From positions 22,491 through 86,490 of the forward strand of contig JADCFN010000051.1 in NCBI GenBank assembly GCA_020249505.1: a stretch of DNA of 64,000 bases. Direction: 5' to 3'. A program made the position numbers and the translations under genes. The notes below the pieces were generated by a model. It was not told the origin of the DNA. It saw nothing but the letters and a program-made list of their open reading frames with translations, and did no database searches. This document shows positions 56,074 to 64,000 of this stretch, piece by piece. Position 1 is the first letter of the stretch. The number at the start of each line of letters is the position of its first letter. The stretch is from Roseomonas sp. GTDB taxonomy: Bacteria; Pseudomonadota; Alphaproteobacteria; Acetobacterales; Acetobacteraceae.

Positions 56074-57051
56074 TCAATCTGGCTTGATTCCACTGGCGCG
56101 CACAACTTCGCCCCAGCGTACCCAATCTTCCTGGATCACCTTGGCGTAATGTTCGCGCGTGCCGCCAACCGGCGTCGCGCCAAAGCTGCGTACGCGGTCC
56201 GCGACATCGGGCTGGCGCAGAATGGCGTCCAGTTCTTGCGAGAGCCGATCAAGTATGGGTTCCGGCACGCCGCGCGGCGCCATGATGCCGCCCCAGAAAG
56301 TCACATCATAACCCGGGACGGTTTCGGCAAAGGTCGGCACATCCGGGTAGGTTGGTGAGCGTTCCGCGCTCGTAATCGCAATTGGGCGAATGGTGCCAGC
56401 TTCAATCAAGGCACGTGTCGCAAACAGCGAGTCACTCGCCAATTCCACATCGCCGCGCACAAGGGCCGTGAGGGAAGGATTATTGCCATTATAGGGCACC
56501 ATGGTCAGTTCTATACCCACTTGCTGCATCAATATCACCAACGACAAGTGATTCACGCCGCCGCTACCCGGGTGCGAAATCGTGAGCCTGCCTTGTCGCT
56601 GCTTCGCCAATTCAATCACCTGCGGCAGGGTGCGCGCCGGGAAATCGCTGCGGGATACCAGCAGCAAAGGCGAGGATTGCGCCATGGAAACCGCGGAAAA
56701 CGCCTGAGTCGGATCAAGCCCCGCAGCGCGGTTGACCAAAAGCGTGATCAGCGTGGAGGAAGACGCGAAAAGATAAGTATAGCCATCCGCCGGCTGGCGC
56801 GCGACATGTTCAGCCGCCAGCAAAGTGCCCGCGCCGGGGCGGTTTTCAACGACGAAAGTGCTGCCTGGAATACGCTCACTAAGCTTCGCAGCAAGCAAGC
56901 GTGCCATGATGTCATTGGCGCCACCTGCGGCGAAGCCCACCACAATGCGCACCTGCCGCGCGGGCCAGGCTTGCGCATGGGCACGGCCCGACAATACGCC
57001 AATAAGCGCCGGCGCGGCCAGCAAAGCGCCGCGGCGATGAATGCCCGTCAT
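56074..57051 (-). CDS. tripartite tricarboxylate transporter (Bug) substrate receptor
   Basis: A 325-residue receptor with signal peptide MTGIHRRGALLAAPALIGVLSGRAHA. The mature part has WPARQVRIVVGFAAGGANDIMARLLAAKL, VVENRPGAGTLLAAEHVARQPADGYTYL and HPGSGGVNHLSLVILMQQ. The start at 57051 has GGAGGAG before it; the longer open frame upstream is not family-like. It precedes the Ldh-family gene on the same strand, which suggests a hydroxy or keto acid ligand. Confidence 0.93.
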   Translation of the reverse strand: MTGIHRRGALLAAPALIGVLSGRAHAQAWPARQVRIVVGFAAGGANDIMARLLAAKLSERIPGSTFVVENRPGAGTLLAAEHVARQPADGYTYLFASSSTLITLLVNRAAGLDPTQAFSAVSMAQSSPLLLVSRSDFPARTLPQVIELAKQRQGRLTISHPGSGGVNHLSLVILMQQVGIELTMVPYNGNNPSLTALVRGDVELASDSLFATRALIEAGTIRPIAITSAERSPTYPDVPTFAETVPGYDVTFWGGIMAPRGVPEPILDRLSQELDAILRQPDVADRVRSFGATPVGGTREHYAKVIQEDWVRWGEVVRASGIKPD

Positions 57052-57191
57052 GGCCTTGTCTCCTCCGTCTTGTTTCTTGTCGTGAAGGCTAAGCCCGCCC
57101 GTACCCGCTCGGCAAGCCTCAGGCCGCAAGGCTTGAAAGCGCCGCCGCTTCGGATCAGGCTGTCGGCACCGAAGCCGAAGGGGAATGCGCC

Positions 57192-57650
57192 ATGACCGAT
57201 CTACCAAAAGCCGATGCCGCAACGCGCGCCTGGTTCGATGCCTGGCTGGATCGCTTCGCCGGTTTTGTGCGTGAGGTTGATTACGCTTCCGCGCGCCCGC
57301 TATTCCATCCTGATGTCCTCGCCTTTGGCACACATCGTGATGTGATCCCTGGGCTTGCCGCCTGGCAGGCAACGCAATGGGATAATGTCTGGCCAAAGAC
57401 TGAGGATTTTCGCTTTACCCTTTCGGAAACCTATGTGCTGGCATCCGACGACAAATCCATGGTGGTTGTCGTGGCACCCTGGACCAGCACGGGATTTCAC
57501 CCGGATGGCACGCGGTTTGATCGGCCGGGCCGCGCGACCATGATTTTCCATGGCAGGCCTGATGCGTGGCTTTGCGTGCATTCGCATATGTCGCTTAATC
57601 GTGGTGTGCCGCAATCAAGCCATGCCAATCGTCCTGTGAAGGCGCCCTAA
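57192..57650 (+). CDS. NTF2/SnoaL-like protein
   Basis: A 152-residue single-domain alpha+beta-barrel protein. It has WFDAWLDRFAGFVREVDYASARPLFHPDVLAFGTH at the start and RFDRPGRATMIFHGRP...WLCVHSHMSLNRG at the end, the SnoaL/DUF4440 pattern. Enzymatic or ligand-binding roles vary across the fold. It is divergent from the receptor/Ldh operon and may act with it. AAGGGGAA precedes the ATG. Confidence 0.85.
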   Translation: MTDLPKADAATRAWFDAWLDRFAGFVREVDYASARPLFHPDVLAFGTHRDVIPGLAAWQATQWDNVWPKTEDFRFTLSETYVLASDDKSMVVVVAPWTSTGFHPDGTRFDRPGRATMIFHGRPDAWLCVHSHMSLNRGVPQSSHANRPVKAP

Positions 57651-57704
57651 ATTCGCCGTTTTGCGAAGGGAACTATCCACAGCCACGTCCTTCGGAGCCA
57701 TTCC

Positions 57705-59720
57705 ATGCGTCGCTTGAGCCTTGCCCTTACGCTGATTGCCCCTGCTGCGCTTGCCGCGGAAATGCCGATACGTGGGGTGACGCTTTCGTCCGCCGGCATT
57801 GCGCAGATTGAACGCGCAGGCGAAGTGGCGGCAAATGCGCCGGTCGTGTTTCGTGCCCCGCTTGGCGATGTGGATGATCTGCTGCGATCGCTGATGATCC
57901 TTGATCCCGCTGGCCGCGTTGAAGGCCTCAGCCTGCCAGCGCGTGATCTGTTGAATGAGGCGTTTCGCGGCCTGCCGCTCCGCCCCGCGGATTTCGAAAA
58001 TCGCGCGAGCTTGCTGAATGCGCTCCGCGGTCAGGAAGTGGAAGCCGCTGGTGCGCGCGGGCGCATCGCAACCGCAGCGGAGACCGATGCCGGGCTGCAT
58101 CTTTCGCTGATCGGTCCGCGCGGTCTGCTTTCGGTACAGCTGAAGGCAGGCGATGAAGTGACGCTGACCGACCCGGCGCTCGCTGCGCGCGTGGCACGCG
58201 CGGCGGAAGCACTCGCGGCAGCGCGCAGCGATGATGAAAGGCGCATCGAAATCCGACTGAGGTCTGATCGCGCGCGGCAGGTGGCGGTGATCTATATTGC
58301 CGGCGCGCCGCTCTGGAAGCCTTCCTATCGGCTGATGGCGCCCGCGTTAGGCGCAACGGGCGGTCAGGCGCGGTTGATGGGCTGGGCTGTGGTGGAAAAT
58401 GCCTCCGGCAGTGATTGGGAAGGGGTGCGGATTTCGCTTGTTTCCGATGATGCGGCGGCATTTCGCCAGCCAATCTTTGAACCGATTACCGTGCCGCGCC
58501 CTGAATTACCGGTGCGGATTGCCGAAGCCATTCGGGTGCGGCCCGATACTGGCCCGATGCCCCGCATGCCGGCCGCTGCGTCCATGATGGCACCGCCGGC
58601 GGCCGCTCCTCCACCCACCATGAATGATCTGATGAATGCGCCCTCGGTATCGGCCGCGCCTGCACCCGCACCGGCGCCCGCGCCGCTCGCCGTGAATGTC
58701 GCAGCTCAGGCCGCTGCCGGGCGCGTCGCCTTCACCCTGGAACGACCAGTGACACTCCGCAGTGGTGAAACAGCAAATCTGCCTTTCCTTGATCTGAGCC
58801 TACCGGCGGAACGGGTCTGGTGGGTTCAAAACCTATGGACTGCGCGCCCGCTTCAGGCGCTACGCTTCCGCAATACCTCCAACCACGTGCTGCCGGATGG
58901 GCTGGTGACGGTGTTCGATGGAGACGGCGCACCGAGCTTTCTGGGAGATGCGGAATTGCGCGCGCTATCGCCTGGCGATCAACGCCTGATAGCTTTCGCG
59001 CGCGATCGTGATATGCGCCTTTCGAGCCAAAGTGTGGATCAGTTTGAACTCACACGTTTTAACCTGCGGCGCGGCTTCATGACCTTTACGGCGAAGACGA
59101 TTGACGAAACTGTGGTGACTATTGATCCGCGTGGCGCCAGCGGCGTGATGGTGATTGATCTGCCGCGCCGCCACGGTGCCACGCCGCGTTTCCCGGTGGT
59201 GGCGGAAGGTGATTTTGGCTTGCGTTTTGAGACACAGTTGGAAGCCGCACCGAAAACCATACGGCTCGGCTTTGAGCGGACGGAGAGCCAGGATATCGCG
59301 CTTTGGGACCAAGGCCTTGGCGATCCGCTACTACTGCAGCCGGCGCAGTTTGATCTGGAGGCATCACTCCGCCGCCTCCCCGGTGGGCCGGGTTCGGTTG
59401 AGCGCTTGCAGGAAACCCTCTCCCGCACCGGCGCCGATGTGCCGGGGCGCGATGTGCTCGCCTCCACCATCACCGCACTCCAACAAATTCGCGTATTGCT
59501 CGATTCCGCGCGGCTTGCGGCACGCGAAGCACGTTCCGCCGATCAGGCGCTGACTCGCGCCCGTCAGGCGGTGGAAGATCGCACCGGTGGGGAACAGCAG
59601 GCCGCGCGTCAGCGGCTCAATGCCGCCAGCCGAGAGGCTGAGGCGAAAGGCGCCGCATCAAGCCGCGCCTTTGAAGCCTGGCAGCGCGCCGTAGTGGCGC
59701 TACTGCAACAAGGTAGCTGA
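57705..59720 (+). CDS. DUF4139 domain secreted protein (MuiA-like)
   Basis: A 671-residue protein with signal peptide MRRLSLALTLIAPAALA. The N-terminal part has VTLSSAGIAQIERAGEV as in DUF4140/DUF4139 proteins. The core has VIYIAGAPLWKPSYRLMAP (near residues 195-213), the DUF4139 hallmark, followed by a Pro/Ala-rich linker near 290-330. The C-terminal 100 residues are helical and coiled-coil-like. The family includes an inhibitor of mucoidy, but no function is clear. CGGAG precedes the ATG. Confidence 0.88.
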   Translation: MRRLSLALTLIAPAALAAEMPIRGVTLSSAGIAQIERAGEVAANAPVVFRAPLGDVDDLLRSLMILDPAGRVEGLSLPARDLLNEAFRGLPLRPADFENRASLLNALRGQEVEAAGARGRIATAAETDAGLHLSLIGPRGLLSVQLKAGDEVTLTDPALAARVARAAEALAAARSDDERRIEIRLRSDRARQVAVIYIAGAPLWKPSYRLMAPALGATGGQARLMGWAVVENASGSDWEGVRISLVSDDAAAFRQPIFEPITVPRPELPVRIAEAIRVRPDTGPMPRMPAAASMMAPPAAAPPPTMNDLMNAPSVSAAPAPAPAPAPLAVNVAAQAAAGRVAFTLERPVTLRSGETANLPFLDLSLPAERVWWVQNLWTARPLQALRFRNTSNHVLPDGLVTVFDGDGAPSFLGDAELRALSPGDQRLIAFARDRDMRLSSQSVDQFELTRFNLRRGFMTFTAKTIDETVVTIDPRGASGVMVIDLPRRHGATPRFPVVAEGDFGLRFETQLEAAPKTIRLGFERTESQDIALWDQGLGDPLLLQPAQFDLEASLRRLPGGPGSVERLQETLSRTGADVPGRDVLASTITALQQIRVLLDSARLAAREARSADQALTRARQAVEDRTGGEQQAARQRLNAASREAEAKGAASSRAFEAWQRAVVALLQQGS

Positions 59721-59725
59721 ACCGC

Positions 59726-60706
59726 TTATTCCGGCTTCACGCCCGCAGCCCGCAGCACGGCGGCGCTGCGGGCAAATTCTTCCCGCACATAAGCGCTGAA
59801 CGCCGCAATGGTTGCATATTGCGGTTCAATCTCAATGCCGATGTCAACCAGGCGCGGCTTGATGCGTTCCATGGCCGCGTTGAAGGTGACATTCAGCGAT
59901 TCCACAATGCCGCGCGGAGTTTGCGCGGGCGCGAAGGCGCCAATCCAGGCAGCACCTGCCCAAGCGGGCAGGCCGGCTTCGGTAGCGGCGGGAATCTCCG
60001 GCAGGCTTGCCACGCGCTGGGAACCTGAAATGGCAATCGGGCGCACCGTGCCGGCGCGGATATGGGAAGTGGCGGAAGCGGTTGGGTCCACCGCCATATG
60101 CGCTTCGCCCGAAATCACCGCCGCCATGGCAGGGCCGCCACCGCGATATTGCACCATTTGCATCTCAACGCCCGGCAGGGCGGCACGGAACACCTCGGAG
60201 GTCAAATGATTGGCGCTGCCAATCCCGGCAGAGGCGAAATTGATCTTGCCTGAATTGGCGCGCAGCCAAGTGATCAGCGTTTGCATATCGGTGGCCGGGA
60301 TATTGCGGTTGATCACCAGCACCTGCGGAATGCGGCCCAAATGCGCAATCGGGGCGAAATCCGCGATTGGATCATAAGGCATGCGCGCCACCAGGCTGGG
60401 CGCGATCACATGCGCATTGGAATGGACCATGATGGTATAGCCATCTGGCGCGGCTTTCGCGGAAGCTTCCGCCCCGATCAACCCCGCCGCACCGCCGGCA
60501 CGGTTTTCAATCACCATATTCTGCCCGAGCATCTGGCCTGCCGCATCGGCTGCCAGCCGCGCTACCACATCGGTCGCTCCGCCAGGGGCGAAGGGCACAA
60601 TCACGCGCATCGGCCGATCCGGCCGCCAGGACCCCTGCGCGTGGGCGGATGCAAGGGCAGGTGTGGCAAGCGCAAGCGCCAAAGCGGCGCGACGATTAAG
60701 CTGCAT
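59726..60706 (-). CDS. tripartite tricarboxylate transporter (Bug) substrate receptor
   Basis: A 326-residue receptor with signal peptide MQLNRRAALALALATPALASAHA. The mature part has RPMRVIVPFAPGGATDVVARLAADAAG, VIENRAGGAAGLIGAEASAKAAPDGYTIM and NFASAGIGSANHLTSEVFR. It converges with the DUF4139 gene (5 bp apart) and is divergent from a TPP enzyme gene. It is the fourth orphan receptor of this family in the window. Confidence 0.93.
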   Translation of the reverse strand: MQLNRRAALALALATPALASAHAQGSWRPDRPMRVIVPFAPGGATDVVARLAADAAGQMLGQNMVIENRAGGAAGLIGAEASAKAAPDGYTIMVHSNAHVIAPSLVARMPYDPIADFAPIAHLGRIPQVLVINRNIPATDMQTLITWLRANSGKINFASAGIGSANHLTSEVFRAALPGVEMQMVQYRGGGPAMAAVISGEAHMAVDPTASATSHIRAGTVRPIAISGSQRVASLPEIPAATEAGLPAWAGAAWIGAFAPAQTPRGIVESLNVTFNAAMERIKPRLVDIGIEIEPQYATIAAFSAYVREEFARSAAVLRAAGVKPE

Positions 60707-60830
60707 GATTTGGTGTCCTTCCCAGATTTAATTCTTCCCTGGCCGCGGGCTTATACAGATTTTCCGCCCCGGCGCCATGGATCATCCGCTGCCCTCGGGT
60801 TATGCCTAAGGGCAAGGAAGGATCGCTAGC

Positions 60831-62444
60831 ATGAAAACCGCCGCCGAAGCCTTGATTGAATTCCTCGCCGCCCAGGGCATTGACCGGGCCTTTTGCGTGC
60901 CAGGTGAAAGTTATATCGCGCTACTTGATGCGCTGCATGCCCATCCGCGGATGGATTTGGTGACCTGCCGCAGCGAAGGCGGCGCCGGCTTCATGGCAGT
61001 GGCCGATGGTAAAATGACCGGCAAGCCCGGTGTGGTGCTGGTCTCACGCGGGCCCGGGGCCTGCAATGCCTCCATCGCGCTGCATACGGCGGAACAGGAT
61101 GCGGTGCCGCTGATCCTGCTGATCGGGCAGGTGGAAAAGCGTGATCTGCGCCGCAATGCCTTCCAGGAAATTGACTATACCCGCATGTTCGGCGGCATAG
61201 CGAAATGGGTGGGGGAAGCGACCAGCGCCGACCAAGTGCCGGAATTGATCGCGCGCGCCTACGCCATGGCGATGCAGGGCGTGCCAGGGCCGGTAGTGCT
61301 CAGCCTGCCGGAAGATGTGCTAGCCGAACCCTGCACCGCCGCCATCCCTCCCGCCACCATCGCCGCTCCGGCGCAGCCCGCGCCCGCTGATGTTGCACGC
61401 TTGGCTGCCATGCTGCGCGGCGCGGAACGCCCAATCATGCTGGCAGGCCATGCCATTGACACACCTGGCGGGCGCGAAGCCTTGCTGGCCTTTGCCGAGG
61501 CTTGGCAGACCCCCGTTGCGGTTTCCTTCCGCCGGCAGGATTTGTTCCCAAATAATCATCCGCTTTATGCGGGTGATCTTGGCCTGCGTAATCCGGATGC
61601 GCAGCGCGCCGCTTTTGCCGATGCGGATTTGGTTGTGGCCCTCGGCACACGCCTGACCGATATCACCACGCAAGGCTGGACTTGGCCCGCACCTGGTCAG
61701 CGCCTTGCGCATATCTGCGCGGAACCGCGCTTCCTGGGCTGGCATTTCCCCGCCGAGCTTGCGGTGGCCGCGGATGCACGCACCGTGCTGGCCGCGCTTG
61801 GCGCAGAAAAGCCGGGGGCACCCGCCGCGCGCGGCGCCTGGGCGAAAAAGCTGCGCGATCTGCAAACTGCTGACAGCCAAGTGGCGCCTACCACGCATAA
61901 TGATGGTGTCGCCTTTGCACGCATCGCCAAGCTGATTGGCGAAATCGCCGCACCGGATGCAATGATTGCGCTGGATGCTGGTACTTTCGGTGCGCCCTTT
62001 TATCGCAAAATCGCCTGGGTTTCGCCGCGCCGTCTGCTGGCGCCAGTGGCTGGTTCCATGGGTTTTGGCGTGCCAGCCGGCGTGGCGGCTTCGCTCCGCC
62101 ACCCAACACGCCAAGTAATTGCGCTGGTGGGTGATGGTGGCGCCTTCATGACCGGCGGAGAATTCGCAGTGGCGGTGGCGCGTGGTGTGCCGCTGAAGAT
62201 GATCCTTTCCGATAATGGTTCCTACGCTTCCATCCGCATTCATCAGGAACGTGCCCATCCGGGGCGTGTCAGTGGCACCAGCCTGGAAAACCCGGATTTC
62301 GCTGCCTGGTGCGCGGCGTTTCGCGTGCCGGTGACGCGCATTGAAACGGATGCGGATATGCCGAAGCTGGCCGAAGCGCTCGCCGCGCCGGGGCCGGCGG
62401 CGGTGCATGTGCGGACGTCTTTGCAGGCGGTACTGCCGAAATAG
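60831..62444 (+). CDS. thiamine-diphosphate-dependent enzyme, acetolactate-synthase-like
   Basis: A 537-residue three-domain TPP enzyme. The N-terminal PYR domain begins AAEALIEFLAAQGIDRAFCVPGES, with the activating Glu of AHAS-like enzymes in GES (near residue 28). The central domain has NPDAQRAAFADADLVVALGTRL. The C-terminal PP domain has GDGGAFMTGGEFAVAVARGVPLKMILSDNGSY, the TPP-binding motif. It may be an acetolactate synthase, a sulfoacetaldehyde acetyltransferase or a decarboxylase; ilvH is not adjacent. AAGGAAGG precedes the ATG. Confidence 0.88.
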   Translation: MKTAAEALIEFLAAQGIDRAFCVPGESYIALLDALHAHPRMDLVTCRSEGGAGFMAVADGKMTGKPGVVLVSRGPGACNASIALHTAEQDAVPLILLIGQVEKRDLRRNAFQEIDYTRMFGGIAKWVGEATSADQVPELIARAYAMAMQGVPGPVVLSLPEDVLAEPCTAAIPPATIAAPAQPAPADVARLAAMLRGAERPIMLAGHAIDTPGGREALLAFAEAWQTPVAVSFRRQDLFPNNHPLYAGDLGLRNPDAQRAAFADADLVVALGTRLTDITTQGWTWPAPGQRLAHICAEPRFLGWHFPAELAVAADARTVLAALGAEKPGAPAARGAWAKKLRDLQTADSQVAPTTHNDGVAFARIAKLIGEIAAPDAMIALDAGTFGAPFYRKIAWVSPRRLLAPVAGSMGFGVPAGVAASLRHPTRQVIALVGDGGAFMTGGEFAVAVARGVPLKMILSDNGSYASIRIHQERAHPGRVSGTSLENPDFAAWCAAFRVPVTRIETDADMPKLAEALAAPGPAAVHVRTSLQAVLPK

Positions 62445-62456
62445 CGCGTGGCCTAT

Positions 62457-62486
62457 GGGGGTGATCGGGTTAAGCGGATCACCCCC
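62457..62486. terminator. hairpin between TPP enzyme and nusG
   Basis: GGGGGTGATC and GATCACCCCC pair perfectly over ten positions around a ten-base loop. It lies between two convergent genes and can act on both strands. No T-run follows on either side, so termination would be weak or Rho-assisted. Confidence 0.6.
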
Positions 62487-62509
62487 AGGGGCAGCTTTAT
62501 CGGGAAGCC

Positions 62510-63046
62510 TTAAAGCTTTTCGACCTGGCCGTATTCCAGATCCACCGGCGTCGAACGGCCGAAGATGGAAACGCTCACCTTCAAGCGGCCCTTTTCCTCA
62601 TCCACTTCCTCAACCACACCATTGAAGGAGGTGAAGGGGCCATCGGCCACACGCACCTGCTCACCAACCTCATAAACCACAGCGGGCTTGCGCGGCTTGT
62701 CCACGCCTTCCTGCACCTGCTTCAGCAGGCGCTCCGCCTCCGCAGCCGGCACGGGCTGGGGCTTGTTGCGCGCGCCAAGAAAGCCGGTGACCTTCGGCGT
62801 ATCCTTCACCAAATGCCAGGCGTCATCGGTCATTTCCATCTTCACCAGCACATAGCCGGGGAAGAATTTGCGGTCCGTATCCACCTTCTGGCCGCGCCGC
62901 ACCTCAACCACCTGTTCGGTCGGCACCAGCACTTCGTCGAACTTGTCGGCCAGGCCCTTTTGCGCAGCCTGCTGCTTGATCTGCTCGGCGATCTTGCGCT
63001 CGAAGCCAGAATAGACATGCACGACATACCATTTCTTATCGGCCAC
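62510..63046 (-). CDS. nusG: transcription termination/antitermination factor NusG
   Basis: A 178-residue RNA polymerase factor. The NGN domain begins KKWYVVHVYSGFERKIAEQI and has FFPGYVLVKMEMTDDAWHLV. The C-terminal KOW domain has VADGPFTSFNGVVEEVDEEKGRLKV. A GTG at 63046 has AGGAGGT 8 nt upstream, a strong site. It is downstream of secE as in most bacteria, but is followed by a convergent gene, not by rplK. Confidence 0.98.
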   Translation of the reverse strand: MADKKWYVVHVYSGFERKIAEQIKQQAAQKGLADKFDEVLVPTEQVVEVRRGQKVDTDRKFFPGYVLVKMEMTDDAWHLVKDTPKVTGFLGARNKPQPVPAAEAERLLKQVQEGVDKPRKPAVVYEVGEQVRVADGPFTSFNGVVEEVDEEKGRLKVSVSIFGRSTPVDLEYGQVEKL

Positions 63047-63072
63047 GGTGCCGTACCTCCTTAAAACCTTGC

Positions 63073-63267
63073 TCAGCCGATACCAAAGACCAGCCGCATG
63101 GCCAACTGTATCAGCTGGTCAACAACCAGGAAGAAAATCGCGGCCAAGGTCGAAAGCCCTAGCACCAGCCCCGTGGTGATGAGCGTTTCCTTGCGCGACG
63201 GCCAGGTCACCCTGGAGGCTTCCTGACGGACTTCCCGAACGAATTGCGCGGGATCGAGCTTGGCCAA
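63073..63267 (-). CDS. secE: preprotein translocase subunit SecE
   Basis: A 64-residue single-span membrane protein that clamps the SecY channel. It has FVREVRQEASRVTWPSRKETLITTG, the amphipathic helix with the conserved TWPS, then one membrane segment (LGLSTLAAIFFLVVDQLIQLAMRLV). It starts at TTG (63267) with GGGGA 7 nt before it. Standard neighbour of tRNA-Trp and nusG. Confidence 0.97.
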   Translation of the reverse strand: MAKLDPAQFVREVRQEASRVTWPSRKETLITTGLVLGLSTLAAIFFLVVDQLIQLAMRLVFGIG

Positions 63268-63339
63268 TGTCAGTTCCCCTGAAAAACATCACCGGGCGGC
63301 AGCCCTGACAGCTCCCACCCGGAGTAAACAAACCAAACT

Positions 63340-63416
63340 TGGCAGGGGTGGAGGGTCTCGAACCCCCAACCTCCGGTTTTGGAGACCGGCGCTCTAGCCA
63401 ATTGAGCTACACCCCT
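63340..63416 (-). tRNA. tRNA-Trp (anticodon CCA)
   Basis: Read on the minus strand, AGGGGTG and CACCCCT pair in the acceptor. The anticodon arm CGGT-CTCCAAA-ACCG shows anticodon CCA. The T arm GGGGG-TTCGAGA-CCCTC closes with one mismatch, and CCA is encoded at the end. It lies between tuf and secE, its usual place in Proteobacteria. Confidence 0.97.
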
Positions 63417-63496
63417 AAACACGACCGAGAGACACAACACCCTAGCCGCGCTGACCGAAGGCGGAAAGGCCGAAACCTCTCCACCCCCAAGCTTTC

Positions 63497-64000
63497 TTAC
63501 GCTGTAATCTTCGCGACAACGCCGGCGCCGACGGTGCGGCCACCTTCACGAATGGCGAAGCGCAAGCCTTCATCCATCGCGATCGGCGCAATCAATTCCA
63601 CATCCATCGACACATTGTCGCCCGGCATCACCATCTCCACCCCTTCCGGCAGAGACACAACACCGGTCACATCCGTCGTGCGGAAGTAGAACTGCGGACG
63701 ATAATTCGTGAAGAACGGCGTATGACGGCCACCTTCTTCCTTCGTCAGCACATAGGCTTCCGCCTTGAACTTCGTGTGCGGCGTGATCGAACCGGGCGCC
63801 GCCAAAACCTGGCCACGTTCAACATCTTCACGCTTCGTGCCACGCAGCAGCGCGCCGATATTGTCGCCCGCCTGGCCCTGATCCAGCAGCTTGCGGAACA
63901 TTTCAACGCCGGTCACCGTCGTCTTCACCGTCGCCTTCAGGCCGATGATTTCAACTTCTTCACCAACGCGCACAATCCCGCGTTCCACACGACCCGTCAC
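63497..64000 (-). CDS. tuf: elongation factor Tu, 5' part outside the window
   Basis: The last 167 residues are visible, covering domains 2 and 3. They begin [20 protein letters not shown] and contain [39 protein letters not shown] and the closing [16 protein letters not shown]. The GTPase domain lies beyond the right edge. The gene delivers aminoacyl-tRNA to the ribosome. Confidence 0.98.
   Translation of the reverse strand: MTGRVERGIVRVGEEVEIIGLKATVKTTVTGVEMFRKLLDQGQAGDNIGALLRGTKREDVERGQVLAAPGSITPHTKFKAEAYVLTKEEGGRHTPFFTNYRPQFYFRTTDVTGVVSLPEGVEMVMPGDNVSMDVELIAPIAMDEGLRFAIREGGRTVGAGVVAKITA

Overview
The window looks like chromosomal DNA of a GC-rich alphaproteobacterium. The best guess is Acetobacteraceae (Roseomonas-like): the order tuf - tRNA-Trp - secE - nusG, an F1-only atp operon (atpHAGDC), an ispH-thrB-rnhA cluster, a leucine-degradation operon (ivd-mccB-mccA), and four scattered solute receptors of the tripartite tricarboxylate transporter (Bug) family without transporter partners. 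Most of it is housekeeping and catabolic DNA on both strands with tight gene spacing.

Layout. 1-4452: a very large superfamily I helicase (DUF4011 N-terminus, Vsr-like nuclease, DUF3320-like tail) running off the left edge, preceded by a 53-residue membrane microprotein. 4539-7913: DUF1003 protein, mannose-1-phosphate guanylyltransferase, hotdog thioesterase, divergent SDR. 7982-11979: an intact tRNA-Gly(CCC), then about 3.9 kb of visibly lower-GC DNA, then a second copy of the tRNA 5' half (41 bp, one mismatch). This island carries only two recognisable genes, a UvrD-like helicase and a DUF2290 protein, in one operon behind a perfect 11-bp inverted repeat. 12018-15034: rnhA, thrB, ispH and a lipoprotein. 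15230-18384: dnaK-dnaJ.

18414-22868: a zinc-acquisition operon (ZnuA-like receptor, outer-membrane beta-barrel, DUF1826 protein, COG0523 GTPase) behind a Zur-like box and divergent from an ArsR-family regulator with the cysteine pair of persulfide sensors. 22838-25343: flavin monooxygenase-like and VOC genes divergent from a TetR regulator, with a repeated 14-bp sequence between them. 26566-31463: the F1 ATP synthase operon with a terminator. 31629-36420: ferritin-like protein, ilvC, SMR exporter, PuuE-like deacetylase, cupin, receptor. 36423-44361: the leucine-degradation operon and a divergent acyl-CoA synthetase/FAD oxidoreductase pair. 45715-49893: lutB-lutC-smr-xre-benE with overlapping ends. 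50871-60706: hydroxy-acid dehydrogenases, an MFS permease, a hydratase, an Ldh-family enzyme, a DUF4139 protein and two more receptors. 60831-64000: a TPP enzyme, then nusG, secE, tRNA-Trp and partial tuf.

The strongest candidate for an undescribed system is the helicase-DUF2290 operon in the tRNA-Gly island. The Vsr-like helicase 4 kb away, of a type I associate with defence systems, makes this end of the window a possible defence hot-spot.
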